This document shows positions 37,155-48,619 of a DNA stretch of 64,000 bases, one piece after another. The DNA is from Rhizoctonia solani. Lineage: Eukaryota; Basidiomycota; Agaricomycetes; Cantharellales; Ceratobasidiaceae. The number at the start of each line of letters is the position of its first letter. Position 1 is the first letter of the stretch. Under the pieces are notes generated by a model. The model made no database searches and was not told the DNA's origin. It saw only the letters and a list, made by a program, of their open reading frames with translations. Where the stretch lies: NCBI RefSeq assembly GCF_016906535.1, contig NC_057374.1:930001-994000 (forward strand), read 5' to 3'. The translations under genes were made by a program, and so were the position numbers.

Positions 37155-38783
37155 TCAAAAGTCCAGAGATTTGTTCGCAAGTCCTGGCATTAAAATAAAC
37201 AAACGTGCCCACCAAAAGGCGCGAATACATACCTCGTTTCCTTTCTCTCACGTCATTCATTATGGCTGATACGTGCCGTTCCAACATCTCGACATAGGGT
37301 TTTAGCGACGTATGCTCCCAATCTGATCACCACTTGTTTTCAAGTAGTCCTTTATAGATATGAAATCAAAGCTTACCTGAATGGTGTTCGACACCAGGCT
37401 GTGTAGTTGGCACTTCATCTAGCTCACGTAACAGTCCGCCAATGGTGGGGACATTCTCTGGATCGAATTCATCAACGTGTGCTGCGTCCACCGGCACACA
37501 GATACGCCCTAATGACCCCTTAAGCCGAGGAGCGAAGATTGATTAAAGACTGGTACTGACCTGTCCCAGGGTGTACACAGAACGGGGCTTTGAGTAGATG
37601 GTTGCGGTGTTTTGAGACTTCAGTGTCTATCCGAGGATATGAGTATTGGAAAACTATGTCCTCGATAACGGTCTTCATAAGAACCTGAAATAATATTTAT
37701 CAACCACTAATCGGAGTATGTGTGCAGGGCTTACCTTTCTATTGTCCTTCATGGAAGAAATGGCTGACCTCAGTTCCTTCCATTTTGCTTCGGAAGATAT
37801 CTCCCTGCCATCCCAAGACATTTGCAAGAGATTTACAAGATCCTTGTCGGGTAAAAGTTGCAATAGCTCTTGCCATGAGTCTGGCTTCGCGAACACATCT
37901 TGATCAATTAGTATCAGGTCACCAAAGTCTTCAGACAAAATCTCTAATGACTTTTGGAGCGCCGGATGGATTGGGCCAGTAGCATTGCCAGATGCAGAAG
38001 GTCGAATGTTAACTTTTTTAGTTTGATCTTTTCCTCCCTGCAAAGCACGATTGAATTTATAGTTGCCGTCAAGGATAATCCTAGCCGAACCTTGACTACT
38101 TCAATATACTGGACGATAGCGCGCCTCTCGTCGTCGGTCAAATCCATGGCTTCTTTATCGGATATCCAAAGATGAATACCTCGTCGACCAGAATACACCC
38201 ACATTAGATGCTTGTACCCAAAATCCTCTAAAATGGTCAGCTTTAGAATACCAATAAACATACAATGTATGTAAGGAGCTTACGTCGCAATGTCCTATCC
38301 AACACCTTGACAGCAACAGCAATAAACTTCCAGCATCGACGACATATTCCCTTTCCGACACAACACGTTCGAATCGAGTCGTAATCGGTCATATCAATAT
38401 CAAAGACTAGCTCGCGAGCTGTTGGAGTAAGGGCTCCGGGTCTCAGTGACTTTTTGTCTCGGGGCTTTGCACATAAAGTGTCAAGCGACTAAATTCCATA
38501 AACAGAAAGGGGAACTCACTCGAGCACTATACACAGGGCCAATCTCAAAACGCGTAGGATTGTAGCGACATATTTCCTTCTTCATTTCTTCGACGTTGGA
38601 AAACGAGTTGTATCGCAAGTACACGTCTCCGGGCAAGGTTAGAGCAAACTCTCGATTTGTAATCAGACGTGACGGCACATGATCTTGGTTCAACCAATTG
38701 TATATTGGTTTGAAGGGGTATAAACGACGATAAAATGCCAAAGTAATCTCGGGAGATGATGCGTCAACTTCTGCAGAATCCAT
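37155..38783 (-). CDS. PRI1: DNA primase small (catalytic) subunit
   Basis: Catalytic subunit of the primase-polymerase alpha complex, synthesising RNA primers for replication. The ATG at 38783 begins MDSAEVDASSPEITLAFYRR. The catalytic Asp pair is in ARELVFDIDMTDYDSI, and the zinc motif follows (RTCCVGKGICRRCWKF). The segment MWVYSGRRGIHLWISDKEA carries the conserved SGRRGIH motif. Later segments include GGKDQTKKVNIRP, HPGTGRICVPVD (nucleotide-binding region) and FDPENVPTIGGLLREL, then LKPYVEMLERHVSAIMNDV. The last small exon gives GLANKSLDF, stop 37155, which is my best splice choice. The in-frame GTG at 38795 was rejected in favour of the ATG. It shares a 153-bp divergent promoter with dynactin p62, containing ACGCGT at 38871-38876. 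Confidence 0.94.
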
Positions 38784-38936
38784 TTGGCGGAACACTAGGT
38801 TTGTTTACAGGGTATGCGAGTGGTGGCAGGATAGAAACCTTGTGTCACGTGATAACTTCTCCACGCTTGGACGCGTCTATATCCACTGCCAATATACTAC
38901 CACCGACAGCCACCTCGACCTTTCATTTTGAATGAC
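38784..38936. promoter_or_regulatory. Divergent PRI1/dynactin p62 promoter with MCB (ACGCGT) and CACGTG
   Basis: A 153-bp gap between divergent start codons. It contains ACGCGT at 38871-38876 (the MluI cell-cycle box bound by MBF-type regulators of G1/S genes in yeasts) 88 bp from the PRI1 start, and CACGTG at 38846-38851. The site identity is directly visible; its use in this fungus is inferred. Confidence 0.6.
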
Positions 38937-40772
38937 ATGCAACCCAGTCTAAATTATCATTGTGCTTGTTCTGCTACGCTCACCACTGGACCTGTTAGGC
39001 AACCTCCTCTTGCAACTCTCGAGTCTTCTGGTACCGAATTTCACCCTCTGACCTCTCTGTATTTCTGTGAAGAATGCGATGCAGTCAGATGCCCTAGATG
39101 TGTAGCTCTGGAAGTCAGCGGATATTACTGTCCAAATTGCCTATTTGAAGTGCCTAGTGCCAGTGTTAGAGGAGAGAAGAATAGGTGGGTAGGTATGCGT
39201 GCAAGCGCCCAACGCGTTTAACCTTGCTGTAGATGTGCTCGCAATTGCTTTCAATGCCCACATTGTCGGAATACTCTTTCTGTCGTCCCGTCTGATCCGC
39301 CTGAGCGAGAGCCTGGCTCACGGCTGCCCATCATTATCAACCCCGTGGGCGAACCGCCCTTTATATTATATTGCTCCTTTTGTCGCTGGGATTCTGAGGA
39401 GGTCGGGATTTCGTTCGAAAAGCCAACAGGACTGGCATGTGAGTATAACAACCACGCAGTAACGAGACATTCATCTTGATGCACTGCATCTTTCGAAGTA
39501 CAGCTCCAGCGCTTTGAGGACTCGGCGCCAGAAACCTTGGAATTTGATCGCCTCAAGGATCACTTTGAGCCCCTGATTAGAGCTTCGGGAACCGGTAATA
39601 CTGGGCATACTCCAAACGCTCGGCATAATCCTATTACTGCCGCGGCTTCTCATGCATTGGCACGAGAAGTTCACGGCGTACCCAGGCACCAATTAAACAA
39701 AGGCGCCGGAAGATCAGGAAAGACCAAGCCACGCATCGATCCTTGGGACTCCTATATCGCTCGCAATCCTGCTTCGGGGGGTGATGCTACGACTGTGGGC
39801 GCATCAGGGGGCCCCGAAGAGGTTGAGTGGATGAGAAATTTGGATAACATCGAAGATGTAGCTCCCGTAGAGGCCAGATGGGATGCAAGCTGGTCAGGCA
39901 GCTTACGTGCAAGGTATGCCCCCTGTGGCCTATCCCCATTCTGCATGTTGGCTGATGAGATAAGTTCCCTTGCTCCTCTCCGCATTCCGCTTCACTCGAA
40001 GATGTCGGTTCGCTGTGCGGTCTGTCGGCACATCTTGATCAAACCCGAACAAAAATCACAAAGTGTACGTTATAAGATTAAGCTCATGGCAAGTAACTAT
40101 CTGCCGTCCCTGGAGGCTTCTCTTTCATCATCAACTGGGGTCTCGCGGCTTGTTCAAGGGAGAAGCTGTCCGTTCTCAGTTACCATAACCAACCCATTAT
40201 ACGACTCTATTCAAGTGCGCTTACAACCATACAACCCGGCAACCTATCCAAACGTCAATCGTCCGAACTTCCATGTCGCACTACCTCAAGGTTTCCTGTC
40301 CGTGGCAGCATTCGCTGAGGCGTGGGAATACGATGAAGATGATGAGGATATGGAACAAGACCAGATGGTGCTCGATGCTCTCGAAGGAGGAGCAGGTTTG
40401 GCGGACGCAGTCAAGGCAGGTACGGACGTGCGACTTCACCGAGGCAAATCAGGCACAATTGGGATCCTCGAGAAACGAGCGAACATGATTCGCATCGGCG
40501 GTGAGGTTGCCGTGTCCCGGGATGGTAGCGGCGATATTAAGGTTAGCTATCGCACATATTCAACCATTTCATTAAATCTTATCTCGGTCGGACAGTTCAC
40601 CATGCTCGTTACTTATCAGTACCGTGCGGAGGAGCCTGCGGATGAACAACCACATGGTCATACCGATAGGGGCGCTGCTTCACAAGTCAAGTCCTTTTCA
40701 TTCCTAACTATGGTTAACTTGGGACCTATTGCCTCGAAAGAGCCAACTCGTGGGGAACACCCAAATTCATGA
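38937..40772 (+). CDS. DCTN4: Dynactin subunit 4 (p62)
   Basis: Component of the pointed-end complex of dynactin, the dynein activator. The ATG at 38937 starts MQPSLNYHCACSATLTTGP. The N-terminal cysteine clusters typical of p62 follow (YFCEECDAVRCPRCVALEV, YYCPNCLFEVPSASV, CARNCFQCPHCRNTLSVVP, ILYCSFCRWDSEEVGISF). The central segment VEARWDASWSGSLRARY leads to PLRIPLHSKMSVRCAVCRHI, LIKPEQKSQSVRYKIKLMAS and a beta-rich C-terminal half (SCPFSVTITNPLYDSIQVRL, FTMLVTYQYRAEE). Exons are 38937-39184, 39233-39438 and 39499-40772, in frame. The acidic loop DEDDEDMEQD is a variable region. The whole protein is present and uninterrupted. Confidence 0.94.
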
Positions 40773-42229
40773 GCTCGTCATACTTCCGGAATACTATATT
40801 TAGTTCCCACAAGTCACACGCCAATGTGTGATATCTTGTGCATACTCTCGAGTTAAGTGATGAATCGGAGAAATGTTATCGGCCTTAACACCTCCACAAT
40901 TAAGGAAATGCCCAGACTAGTCGATTATCACGTGACACATCGCGAACCTTGCCGTGAGATGGCGAAAGCAGTGATCTTCCCGTTGACGCGTCGGGATATC
41001 TAGCGCGGTCCGTAAAACTGGCTCGGATGGACGAATAGTTTACCAGAAAATGCCCTTTATATGGATGTAGTTGTAAATATCCCTGAAAATTAAGCTTCCC
41101 AGCATCAGCCACTTAGACATTAGCACCAAATGTTTCAGTCATCGGGCACCTCGGGAGCATGTATATATGGCTTCTATCACTTCCTTCACCCCCGCCGGTA
41201 CTGACGGACAAAAAAATCATATTTGCAAGTACGTTCTCTATCAAATCTTCGAACTCCGCACGATGAGTTGTGGTGTAACTTTCGGGGATGCTAGAGACCC
41301 GAACTTCTCGACGCCAAAATCCTGGACATGACTTCCCCTTCGATGATCAGGTTGGCGCTCAATCGAATCTTTATTTGGGGTGTACATACTCTGCCATAAC
41401 AGCCACCGACGGTATCAACGCGATTTCCCTTTTTACTATAGCGTTAGTAGTGGCTGCGCAGTTCGCCTAGCCTTCAACTATTGGAGCCATAAATCTTGAT
41501 TGCTATACTCAGCAAACGCTCATCATGTTCCACATGGGCTGTGAGTCACGAGTTGGCACTGGTTATCTTAGGTTTGTGCACGAGCCCCTTTAGCGCCATT
41601 GATATTATAGCATCATAGCTCGTGGTGTAGCACATGGACTGACACCCGTACGCGTGGGAGCCTGCCCCTATTAAGTAGATCTACTCGCCTAATACAACAC
41701 GTATGCGTACTACAGTAGTAATTGCATCCGCCAATTCATCCGCCCGAGAAGCTAATTCATTGATTACAAGTAGAAGCTCCAGCGCATCAAGGACCAGTCT
41801 AGGCAAGTGCCTCAGTACTCGAGACCTACGGATGTTGTGCCGAAAGTCCGGGGTTGCGCCTGTCCTGTATCGGGAAAGTGTATGCATCGGTGCTGACCTC
41901 ATCTTCGAAACTGTTGCATGTGGGACATACCAATATGCAAATCAAAGTGGGCTACTATGACTTGAACTCTCCAGCCATAGCGATGGAGCCAGGAAGTCCA
42001 AGCTGTGATTGAGTGTTCTTCCGATTCGCAAACCACCCTCATTTAGAACATTCATTCTCGCTGTCCCATCAATATTGATGGCGAGCGCTCACCTGTATTT
42101 TCAGGATATGAGCTGCCTCGCGTATAAAGGGCAAGAACGTTATTGTATCAAGTTCATATCCGCCCTCCTGCCCCCACGGCAAATACCACTTTACAATCAA
42201 ACCTGTGTCAAATCAACTACTCGCTTTTA
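40773..42229. other. Intergenic upstream of zinc-cluster gene 1
   Basis: About 1.5 kb. A TATA-like gtatatatgg near 41160 is followed by an ATG at 41167 opening a short frame (MASITSFTPAGTDGQKNHIC, about 54 codons) with no relative I know; not called as a gene. The region includes the CGG-N6-CGG site listed separately. No other element seen. Confidence 0.45.
41143..41155 (+). promoter_or_regulatory. CGG-N6-CGG direct repeat upstream of zinc-cluster gene 1
   Basis: The 13-mer cgggcacctcggg lies about 1.08 kb before the start codon at 42230. The identical 13-mer stands about 0.76 kb before the second zinc-cluster gene. Paired CGG triplets are the usual target of Zn(II)2Cys6 proteins; binding is inference. 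Confidence 0.4.
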
Positions 42230-43137
42230 ATGTCTGCAAACAAGCAACTCAAACGTCACCATGCCTGTCACGAGTGTAGGAGCAAAAAGTTGGTGAGTGA
42301 CATGTACTTTCATGTGTTCATTGGACTATGTTGACCGCCATCTCCCCGGCTCGTAGAAATGTAGTGGAGATCGGTTGGTATCAATAGCTTCACTTGACCT
42401 ATGGTGTCTGATAGGCACGGTTGCTCGATAGACCCACTTGCGACGGCTGTAAACGAAAGCAAGACCATCATGCTGCCAGCGGCTCTGGTCGACCTGTACC
42501 AGAGTGTACATATGATTTTCCCCCCGGTGAAGAAGTCTGGAAGCCTTGGAACAGGTCAATTGGTAGGTAGACAGCTGTCTCATAATTCAGATTCTAACTA
42601 GTATATCAGCAGGGCAGACCGTACGCAAGGACAGGTCCCCTGGCAAGCGGTCGCCATCGCCTCGGAACAGTTACAAGCCTCACTGTTCTCGTACGCCGCC
42701 TGAGCAACCTATGGCTCAAGTTAGAACAAACGTGACGATGCAGAGACTAACTAGGCCTGACGGGGCATCGTCATTGCTACCTGGCCCAGTAAGCGCGCCC
42801 TGCCCGGACCTTTTCCCAGTGCAATACTCCACAAGGTCATTTATCACTTCTGGGTTTTCGTATACCTACGATACTCCGTCAAGCGTAGGTATCTTACCGT
42901 ATAACGGCTTTCCAATGATGGACCATACGTGAGTCGATCCTTTGTTCCCTAATCTTTTACTCTGCAACTGAGTTATTTGTCCTAAACAGTTGGAATAGCC
43001 CCACTCTTGCTACCACTTTCCACGGCCAATATTCTCAGCAACCTATGAGTATGACCGGCTCTAGCTCAGTAACAGATGCATATGCATCACCGACTGTGGT
43101 ACGATTTTATGACCCTTCCAATCAGACTGAATCTTGA
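42230..43137 (+). CDS. Zn(II)2Cys6 transcription regulator, copy 1
   Basis: Fungal-specific DNA-binding regulator. The ATG at 42230 starts MSANKQLKRHHACHECRSKK; the zinc cluster is built from three short exons: CHECRSKKL, KCSGDR and PTCDGCKRKQ. The last Cys is in VPECTYDFPPGEEVW. The spacing from the fifth to the sixth Cys is about 18 residues, longer than the usual 6-9. Downstream is a basic Ser/Pro-rich part (KDRSPGKRSPSPRNSY) and a Tyr/Ser/Thr-rich tail (TSGFSYTYDTPSSVGI, then YSQQPMSMTGSSSV), ending at TGA 43137. No middle homology (fungal_trans) domain is present; the protein is only about 220-240 residues. It is related in layout to the gene at 46476. Target genes unknown. Confidence 0.82.
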
Positions 43138-46100
43138 CACAAATACCTTGAGTAGACTCAAATAGGCTCTTTTCCGAACGTCACACTTCTTAGCAACGGC
43201 ATGTTTAGGTGGATTTAATAGATAGTTCTCTCATCGCTCCAAGCGAGGCGCGAGGTAGACATCTACACACATGCCCCTGATTTCGAGCGAGACGATGCTT
43301 TTTTTGATACTATGAATCTGTCGATGTCAGTTTATATTGGATTCGCAAACTTAATCTTTAACAATATTTTGTACCAATAGCTCGTAGAACTTTTGTGCTG
43401 TCCAGGATGAATCATTAACTTATAATTTCAACAAACGATGTGATGTATGCGCGTGAAGAATCACCCTAAGCCTCAAGTCCGCCAAGAAAACTTCTCACAT
43501 GTGCTTAATCGTTTCCCCATGCATGCATGGCTCGAGAGATTAATCACGGAGATCCCGTTAGGCTCCTGCACGGTCTCTCAAGAGCACGAGCTCAAAAAGC
43601 GATTCTGAACTGGTATTTTTCGATCGTTGGCCGGATTTGACTTCCCCTGCAACCGAAGTAACGTCCATCATTGCATCAGCGCTTGCATGACACAAACAGT
43701 TCTTGATGCACTGCCTCAAGATGCTGACAAAGCACTCAAATATGAAAAATCCCTCCCAGGTTGAAAGGCCAACCCATGTGCTCAACCATGCCGTACTGGC
43801 CAGCCACAACGCAAATTCTCCACGCGTTAACACTGTCACTGTTTGATCGTCTTTTTCGTGTAACCTGAGTTGCCCTCATATGAGCCCGGTATCTTACATA
43901 CTGTCACTTCGAAAATCCGATTCTAATGTGATATTTAACATATACACAACATCGTTAGCGAAGGACTCGTGGGTACATGGTAGGATAATGCTAAAACTAA
44001 TTTGAATGGTTTGAGAAATAAGGTTCCCAGTATACAATAGAGATTGGCAACGTTGTACATGCAGGATGCATACATATGACTAGACTTTGCGTAGTTAAAG
44101 GGCCATAGATTGATTCAATTCAAGATATCAATATACGATAGAAGCGAATGGCGGGTGGTATGAGTTTGGTGTGCGAGGCACGGCTAGTCGATGTTCAATT
44201 TGGCTCACGATTGCGCAACTACTCTACGGCCCAGTCCGCCGAGGTAACAGTTTATCGCGATCCTTTGATTTATGAGTTTATGCTGTATCATATATACGGT
44301 AGAAACATGGTGCAGGAGTTAACTTAGAGCTTGAGAACCGAGGCGCAGTATCAAAAACGATCCTTTGTCTCAAGGTCCTACTATTATACCATGATGGCTT
44401 ATTGGGGGGAGTTGTTTCTATTTTTACTTTTGTTTTGCTTGAACCGTGCATCCAAACCGTCAAAGCAGTTATATATTGGTTGGACTTCAAACTCGGTAGT
44501 TCAGAAATTGCTTAGTCATATACTACTAACATGAAATTAGGCAATCACGGGTCAAGCGTTGTTCACTTATTGTCTGGGGAATGCGTTCGGGACCTGTCTA
44601 CGTAGCTAGAATAGGCACAATTATTCGCTTGGTCACGTGGATATATGCCTTAAATACGCCGTGTTCTAGATTGGTGCGTCCCTGTCCATCATCCTGCCTT
44701 ATTGTAGTTCTCGGGCATAGGTACTTTTTAAGAAAGTGCTTGTTTTCCGCGATCAATATGTCAGCCTATTGCATGTTCGGTTGCTGGTCGGTTAAGCACG
44801 GAACAAATTACTGTGTAATTATTCTTTATCCGGATTCACGCTAATTATGCGGTTCTAAGTCTTTGCTTCTTTTGGTATATGTGGCTCTGCTGAGCATACC
44901 AACACATCCCCTGCTTGTAGTAGGCTGGTGTAAGTTTGAGGCAAGGCACTACTGAACAAGTGACTCATGGACTTTCATATTTCTTATAAACACAAGTGCC
45001 AAATATAAAATTCACCCTGATAAGGTAGTATATCTGTATCTAGAGAGACCATGCATGCCCATATTGTCCGAGGATGGTGTCAGCCAAATCAAACCTGGCA
45101 TGCCTACTATTGGCCATTGGGGTGAATATTGATCTTATACACGATAGTCGATTCAAACATCCGCAACTTGTGCGTAATACACCCGAATTTGCTGACATCC
45201 ATATGCTGTTGTCCAGTGGTTTGCTATGCACGGGACTAGATTATGTTTAATAGTTTGTATTCTAGACAATATTAGATAAGAGTTTGTGCTGTTGGGACTA
45301 TTAAGTTTAGAACCGTTGATCTGATTGATGAAGTCAGCGGTGCGAGTGTCGATCGCTAGATGCTACGAAGTCTTCTATGAGACGACAAATTGAGCCACTA
45401 CGTTTCCTTGTAGTTCCCCTGATAGGGCACTTTACCCGACCAGAATTGAGTATTATTGTCATGACGCGTACGCAAATAACACCCACTAATCGATGAATAT
45501 CAACAACAGCGACGGCATTGGTCGCGCGTCTTCTGTGTATTAGAAAGATATGATAGAATAATAGAATCAAGTCAGATGTACAGCGATAAGATACTTACAA
45601 CTGGCGCCACTTACTATGCGTCAGTCAGCATTGTTACGAGCATCGGGCCAAATTTTCCGTTCATCAATCAAGTGTCCTGCCAATAAAGATCACTGACTAA
45701 ATGCCGGGCACCTCGGGCTATGGTGTCAGGTGAGATCCTGGATACTTCCATTCAAAACAAGCCAGAATTAATGAAGGAGAGTCATCCAATCTAACGTCTC
45801 AATGATCAGCTACTGAGTTATAGAGGTCTTGTATATAAGGTAGCACTGTCTTGACTAACCTAGAATAAGCCAACGATTGCCCTTTGGTACAGAGTGGCCA
45901 CTGAAGCCACGTGACGCACAAGCCTCAACAGCGAGCGGATGTCTACCACCGCAATCTATGTGCACTGCCAGAATGGCTATTTAGTCGTCATCGCAAGCAC
46001 ACGAGAAAGAAACATAAACCCAGCCCTGGGTGGCGTGACATTAAAGCCTTTCAAAGGATAAATTTAGCAAATAAATTTCTCCGCTATTATATATGAGACG

Positions 46101-46475
46101 CTCCTTTGCATTGAGGCAACTCAAGTCATGGCGTTGATCGAGATTAAAAGGAACTTGGGCTCTTGAATTGGATGCAGAGAAGCAGCGGCATATGGGGAAA
46201 CACGTCATTCTGTCGGGAGAAGCAGCATCCTTCCAAAGCAAGCTCCGCTCGAGGATCGGCCCGCGTTGGGCGTTGAGTCTGGAGTGCTGACTGAAACAGC
46301 ACAGCCGCCCCTTTAGGGCCTATAATAGATGTTGTGATGCTATGCTCCGATTTACTGACTCGAGGTCACTGCATCATCTGCCACAAGAATCCAAGCGGGT
46401 CACAACTTTCTCCCCAATACTTTAAATTTGGTTGTGCTCGCACGCCGTGCTTAGTATCTGGCACTTGATTTCAGA
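43138..46475. other. Gene-poor intergenic stretch between the two zinc-cluster genes
   Basis: About 3.3 kb without any gene I can support. A 93-codon open frame on the minus strand (43558-43839) contains a Trp-rich hydrophobic segment but lacks a known domain and is not called. The CGG-N6-CGG site at 45705-45717 lies near the right end. No terminal repeats or transposase sequence were recognised. Confidence 0.5.
45705..45717 (+). promoter_or_regulatory. CGG-N6-CGG direct repeat upstream of zinc-cluster gene 2
   Basis: Identical 13-mer cgggcacctcggg to that at 41143-41155, same orientation, about 0.76 kb before the start codon at 46476. It may be a shared or autoregulatory zinc-cluster site; inference only. 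Confidence 0.4.
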
Positions 46476-47636
46476 ATGCAGCAACCCTCAAGTGCTCCCG
46501 CACCTGCCTCTTCAAGTAGCGGACCACTCCGTAGAAATCAGGCTTGTCATCAGTGTCGCGCCCGAAAACTGGTGAGTATACTCTGTATAGGGAATAATAT
46601 ACAACTGATACGATCTTACTAATGACAGAAATGTGACGCTGGAAGGTAAGTATCTCCTGTGTGAGAATACCTCGGCATATCAGAACTTGCTTTCAGGCCG
46701 TGTTCCACCTGTAAACGATCTCATGCAAAGGTCGTCGCTGCCCTGACATCTTCGGCCAGGCCGTGCTCGCGGATCCCTGTTGTACTTACGACTATGCGCC
46801 TGGGGAAGATCCATGGACTGCTACAGTCAGAAACGGTCTCGGTGAGTCGCCTGATGCGTGTCATCGTTATGCTATCCCATGCTGATGGAGTCTGCTCCCG
46901 GTGTATTCCATATGTAGGTCTATCTCCCCAATATCGCGCAGTAAATCCGGAAGCACTAGCCCAGCAGGTACTTTGAACGATGTTTCGATCCTGGAGCGAG
47001 TAAGGGAAATACTAAAATAGCAAGGTTTAGCTTACTGACATTAAAATCGGCTGTGTAGAGACGTCGATTGCCAGCTCCTCACCCAGCTCTGTAGTCCAAG
47101 TAGGCCCTCTACGGGCCCGGCACACTTCCACGCCTCGCAAAAGATCACCGCCATATCCATCTCCTGGAAAAACTCCACCTCTGGGGTGTGATTCGGCCTA
47201 TGTAGGATCCCCAGCATCCCTGGAACAGTTGTCAAGTACAGGCGCCCAAGATGCTTTTTTGTTACCACTGCCTTCGCAAGCCGACGCCCGAGGAATACCT
47301 GCGCTTCCTCAAACATCAAGTTTACATACCACGCCGCCATATATCCCCACGCATGATTTCAACGCTGGTAACCAAGATTTCCAGTACGAAGAAATGGCGC
47401 AAATGTTATATAGTCCAATGGGACCTTTTTTTGACTCGCAAACATTGTAAGTACGCGTTTCAGCACGATATCCGAACTCCCCGAGCGCTCAATTCATACA
47501 TAGGCTCTCACCACTGCCTTGCTACGCAAATTCACTTCCTAGCGGAGAATATGCTGAGGGTGAAGTGCCGATACATGCGCATGATGCCAATGGTTTAGGT
47601 AACGGGGTCCATAAGCCGCAATTCTATTATTATTGA
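46476..47636 (+). CDS. Zn(II)2Cys6 transcription regulator, copy 2 (probable frameshift)
   Basis: Second short zinc-cluster regulator. The ATG at 46476 begins MQQPSSAPAPASSSSGPLRR, then QACHQCRARKL, KCDAGR and PCSTCKRSHA in successive exons, as in copy 1. At about 46715-46732 the frame must change by one base, after which KGRRCPDIFGQAVLADP and CTYDYAPGEDPWTATV follow, matching CTYDFPPGEEVW of copy 1. Further exons are Ser/Pro-rich (ARHTSTPRKRSPPYPSPGK, LSSTGAQDAFLLPLPSQADA) and end LGNGVHKPQFYYY, stop 47636. The exon structure between 46847 and 47058 is uncertain because of the phase. No middle homology domain is present. It probably arose by duplication with copy 1; their relative order and strand are the same. 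Confidence 0.72.
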
Positions 47637-48619
47637 GCTCCGAGTCGAACCCAGCTTCGCGCGGGTTACGAATAGCAGACAACCTCCCGGTCAGCATCTT
47701 AGACCGCCGTTGAGTCGCAGCAAACGAATACAGGTTATATGACGGGGATGTTATTCCTTGCAACAATCTGGCACAGTAGTGGCAAAAAGGCGCATGCAAT
47801 CTTTGGTCTTTAAGTCTGTGCGTCTCAGTATTTTCCCATTTATTAGATAGGGTTGAAATATGGACGTACTGCCCCCATTCTGTGGGGAAACCGTATCAAT
47901 CTACTAAATAGCAAATATGAGATATTAACGCGTTAAATATATGGTCTACATAGTGCTAGTTTCATTGTATTACTATGTGCATATTCCATGTATACCTATA
48001 GTTGTGTATTCTATTGCATCTTTAAATACGGCGCTTTAGAGTTTTTCAGTTCGGGCCCAAATAGGAAGTATTTACATTTATGGCAAGAATGGCAGTGCCA
48101 AATGGGGGTTCACCTGAAAAGGGTTGCTAGCGCCCAGTAGCGATATGACAGGTCATGATATCACCTCATATCCCTACCGCAATGCAAGTAACCACTGTAT
48201 CCAACATCGCGAGGTGTTTCAGTAAGTGGATCAGAGAGAACCAGGCTAGATTTACTCAAGCGAGTGCCACATATGTGGATTGAAGCAATGATTTTGTCAG
48301 AATTTGTGATGGTTTTCTCATTGGATACCAATGATTGAGGAAACAGCTGGATTCAATATAGCGCACAATCCATCAAAAGCGCCTGGCGCTTGGCGGAAGC
48401 AGATCAATGGAACGTTCGCGAAAGCTGTAAGCTAAGACAAAGCCACTTCCGACCCTTGTGGCACAGTATTTTAAACCTTTGCACCAGCATTCCATATCCC
48501 ACCCACTACCTAGACACTCGCCATAGGTGTAGGCATTTAGCGAATCAGCGAGCAGGAAACATCGAGTTTTGGCGAAGGACCTGTTCGCGTTCTAGTGCCG
48601 ACTATCTCAGTCTCTAGAT
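47637..48619. other. Intergenic between zinc-cluster gene 2 and CDC37
   Basis: About 1 kb, AT-rich, with no gene or repeat I can name. It contains the CDC37 promoter at its right end. Confidence 0.5.

Noticed and set aside
41167..41330. Short frame starting MASITSFTPAG after a TATA-like sequence
   Set aside because: Only about 54 codons, no known relative, no downstream exons that I could join with confidence.
43558..43839. 93-codon minus-strand frame with a Trp-rich hydrophobic segment
   Set aside because: Isolated in a gene-poor stretch, no domain and no intron pattern; not supportable as a gene.
47927..47938. Palindrome ttaacgcgttaa containing an MCB core
   Set aside because: Not near a start codon of a replication gene; short palindromes like this arise by chance in 64 kb.
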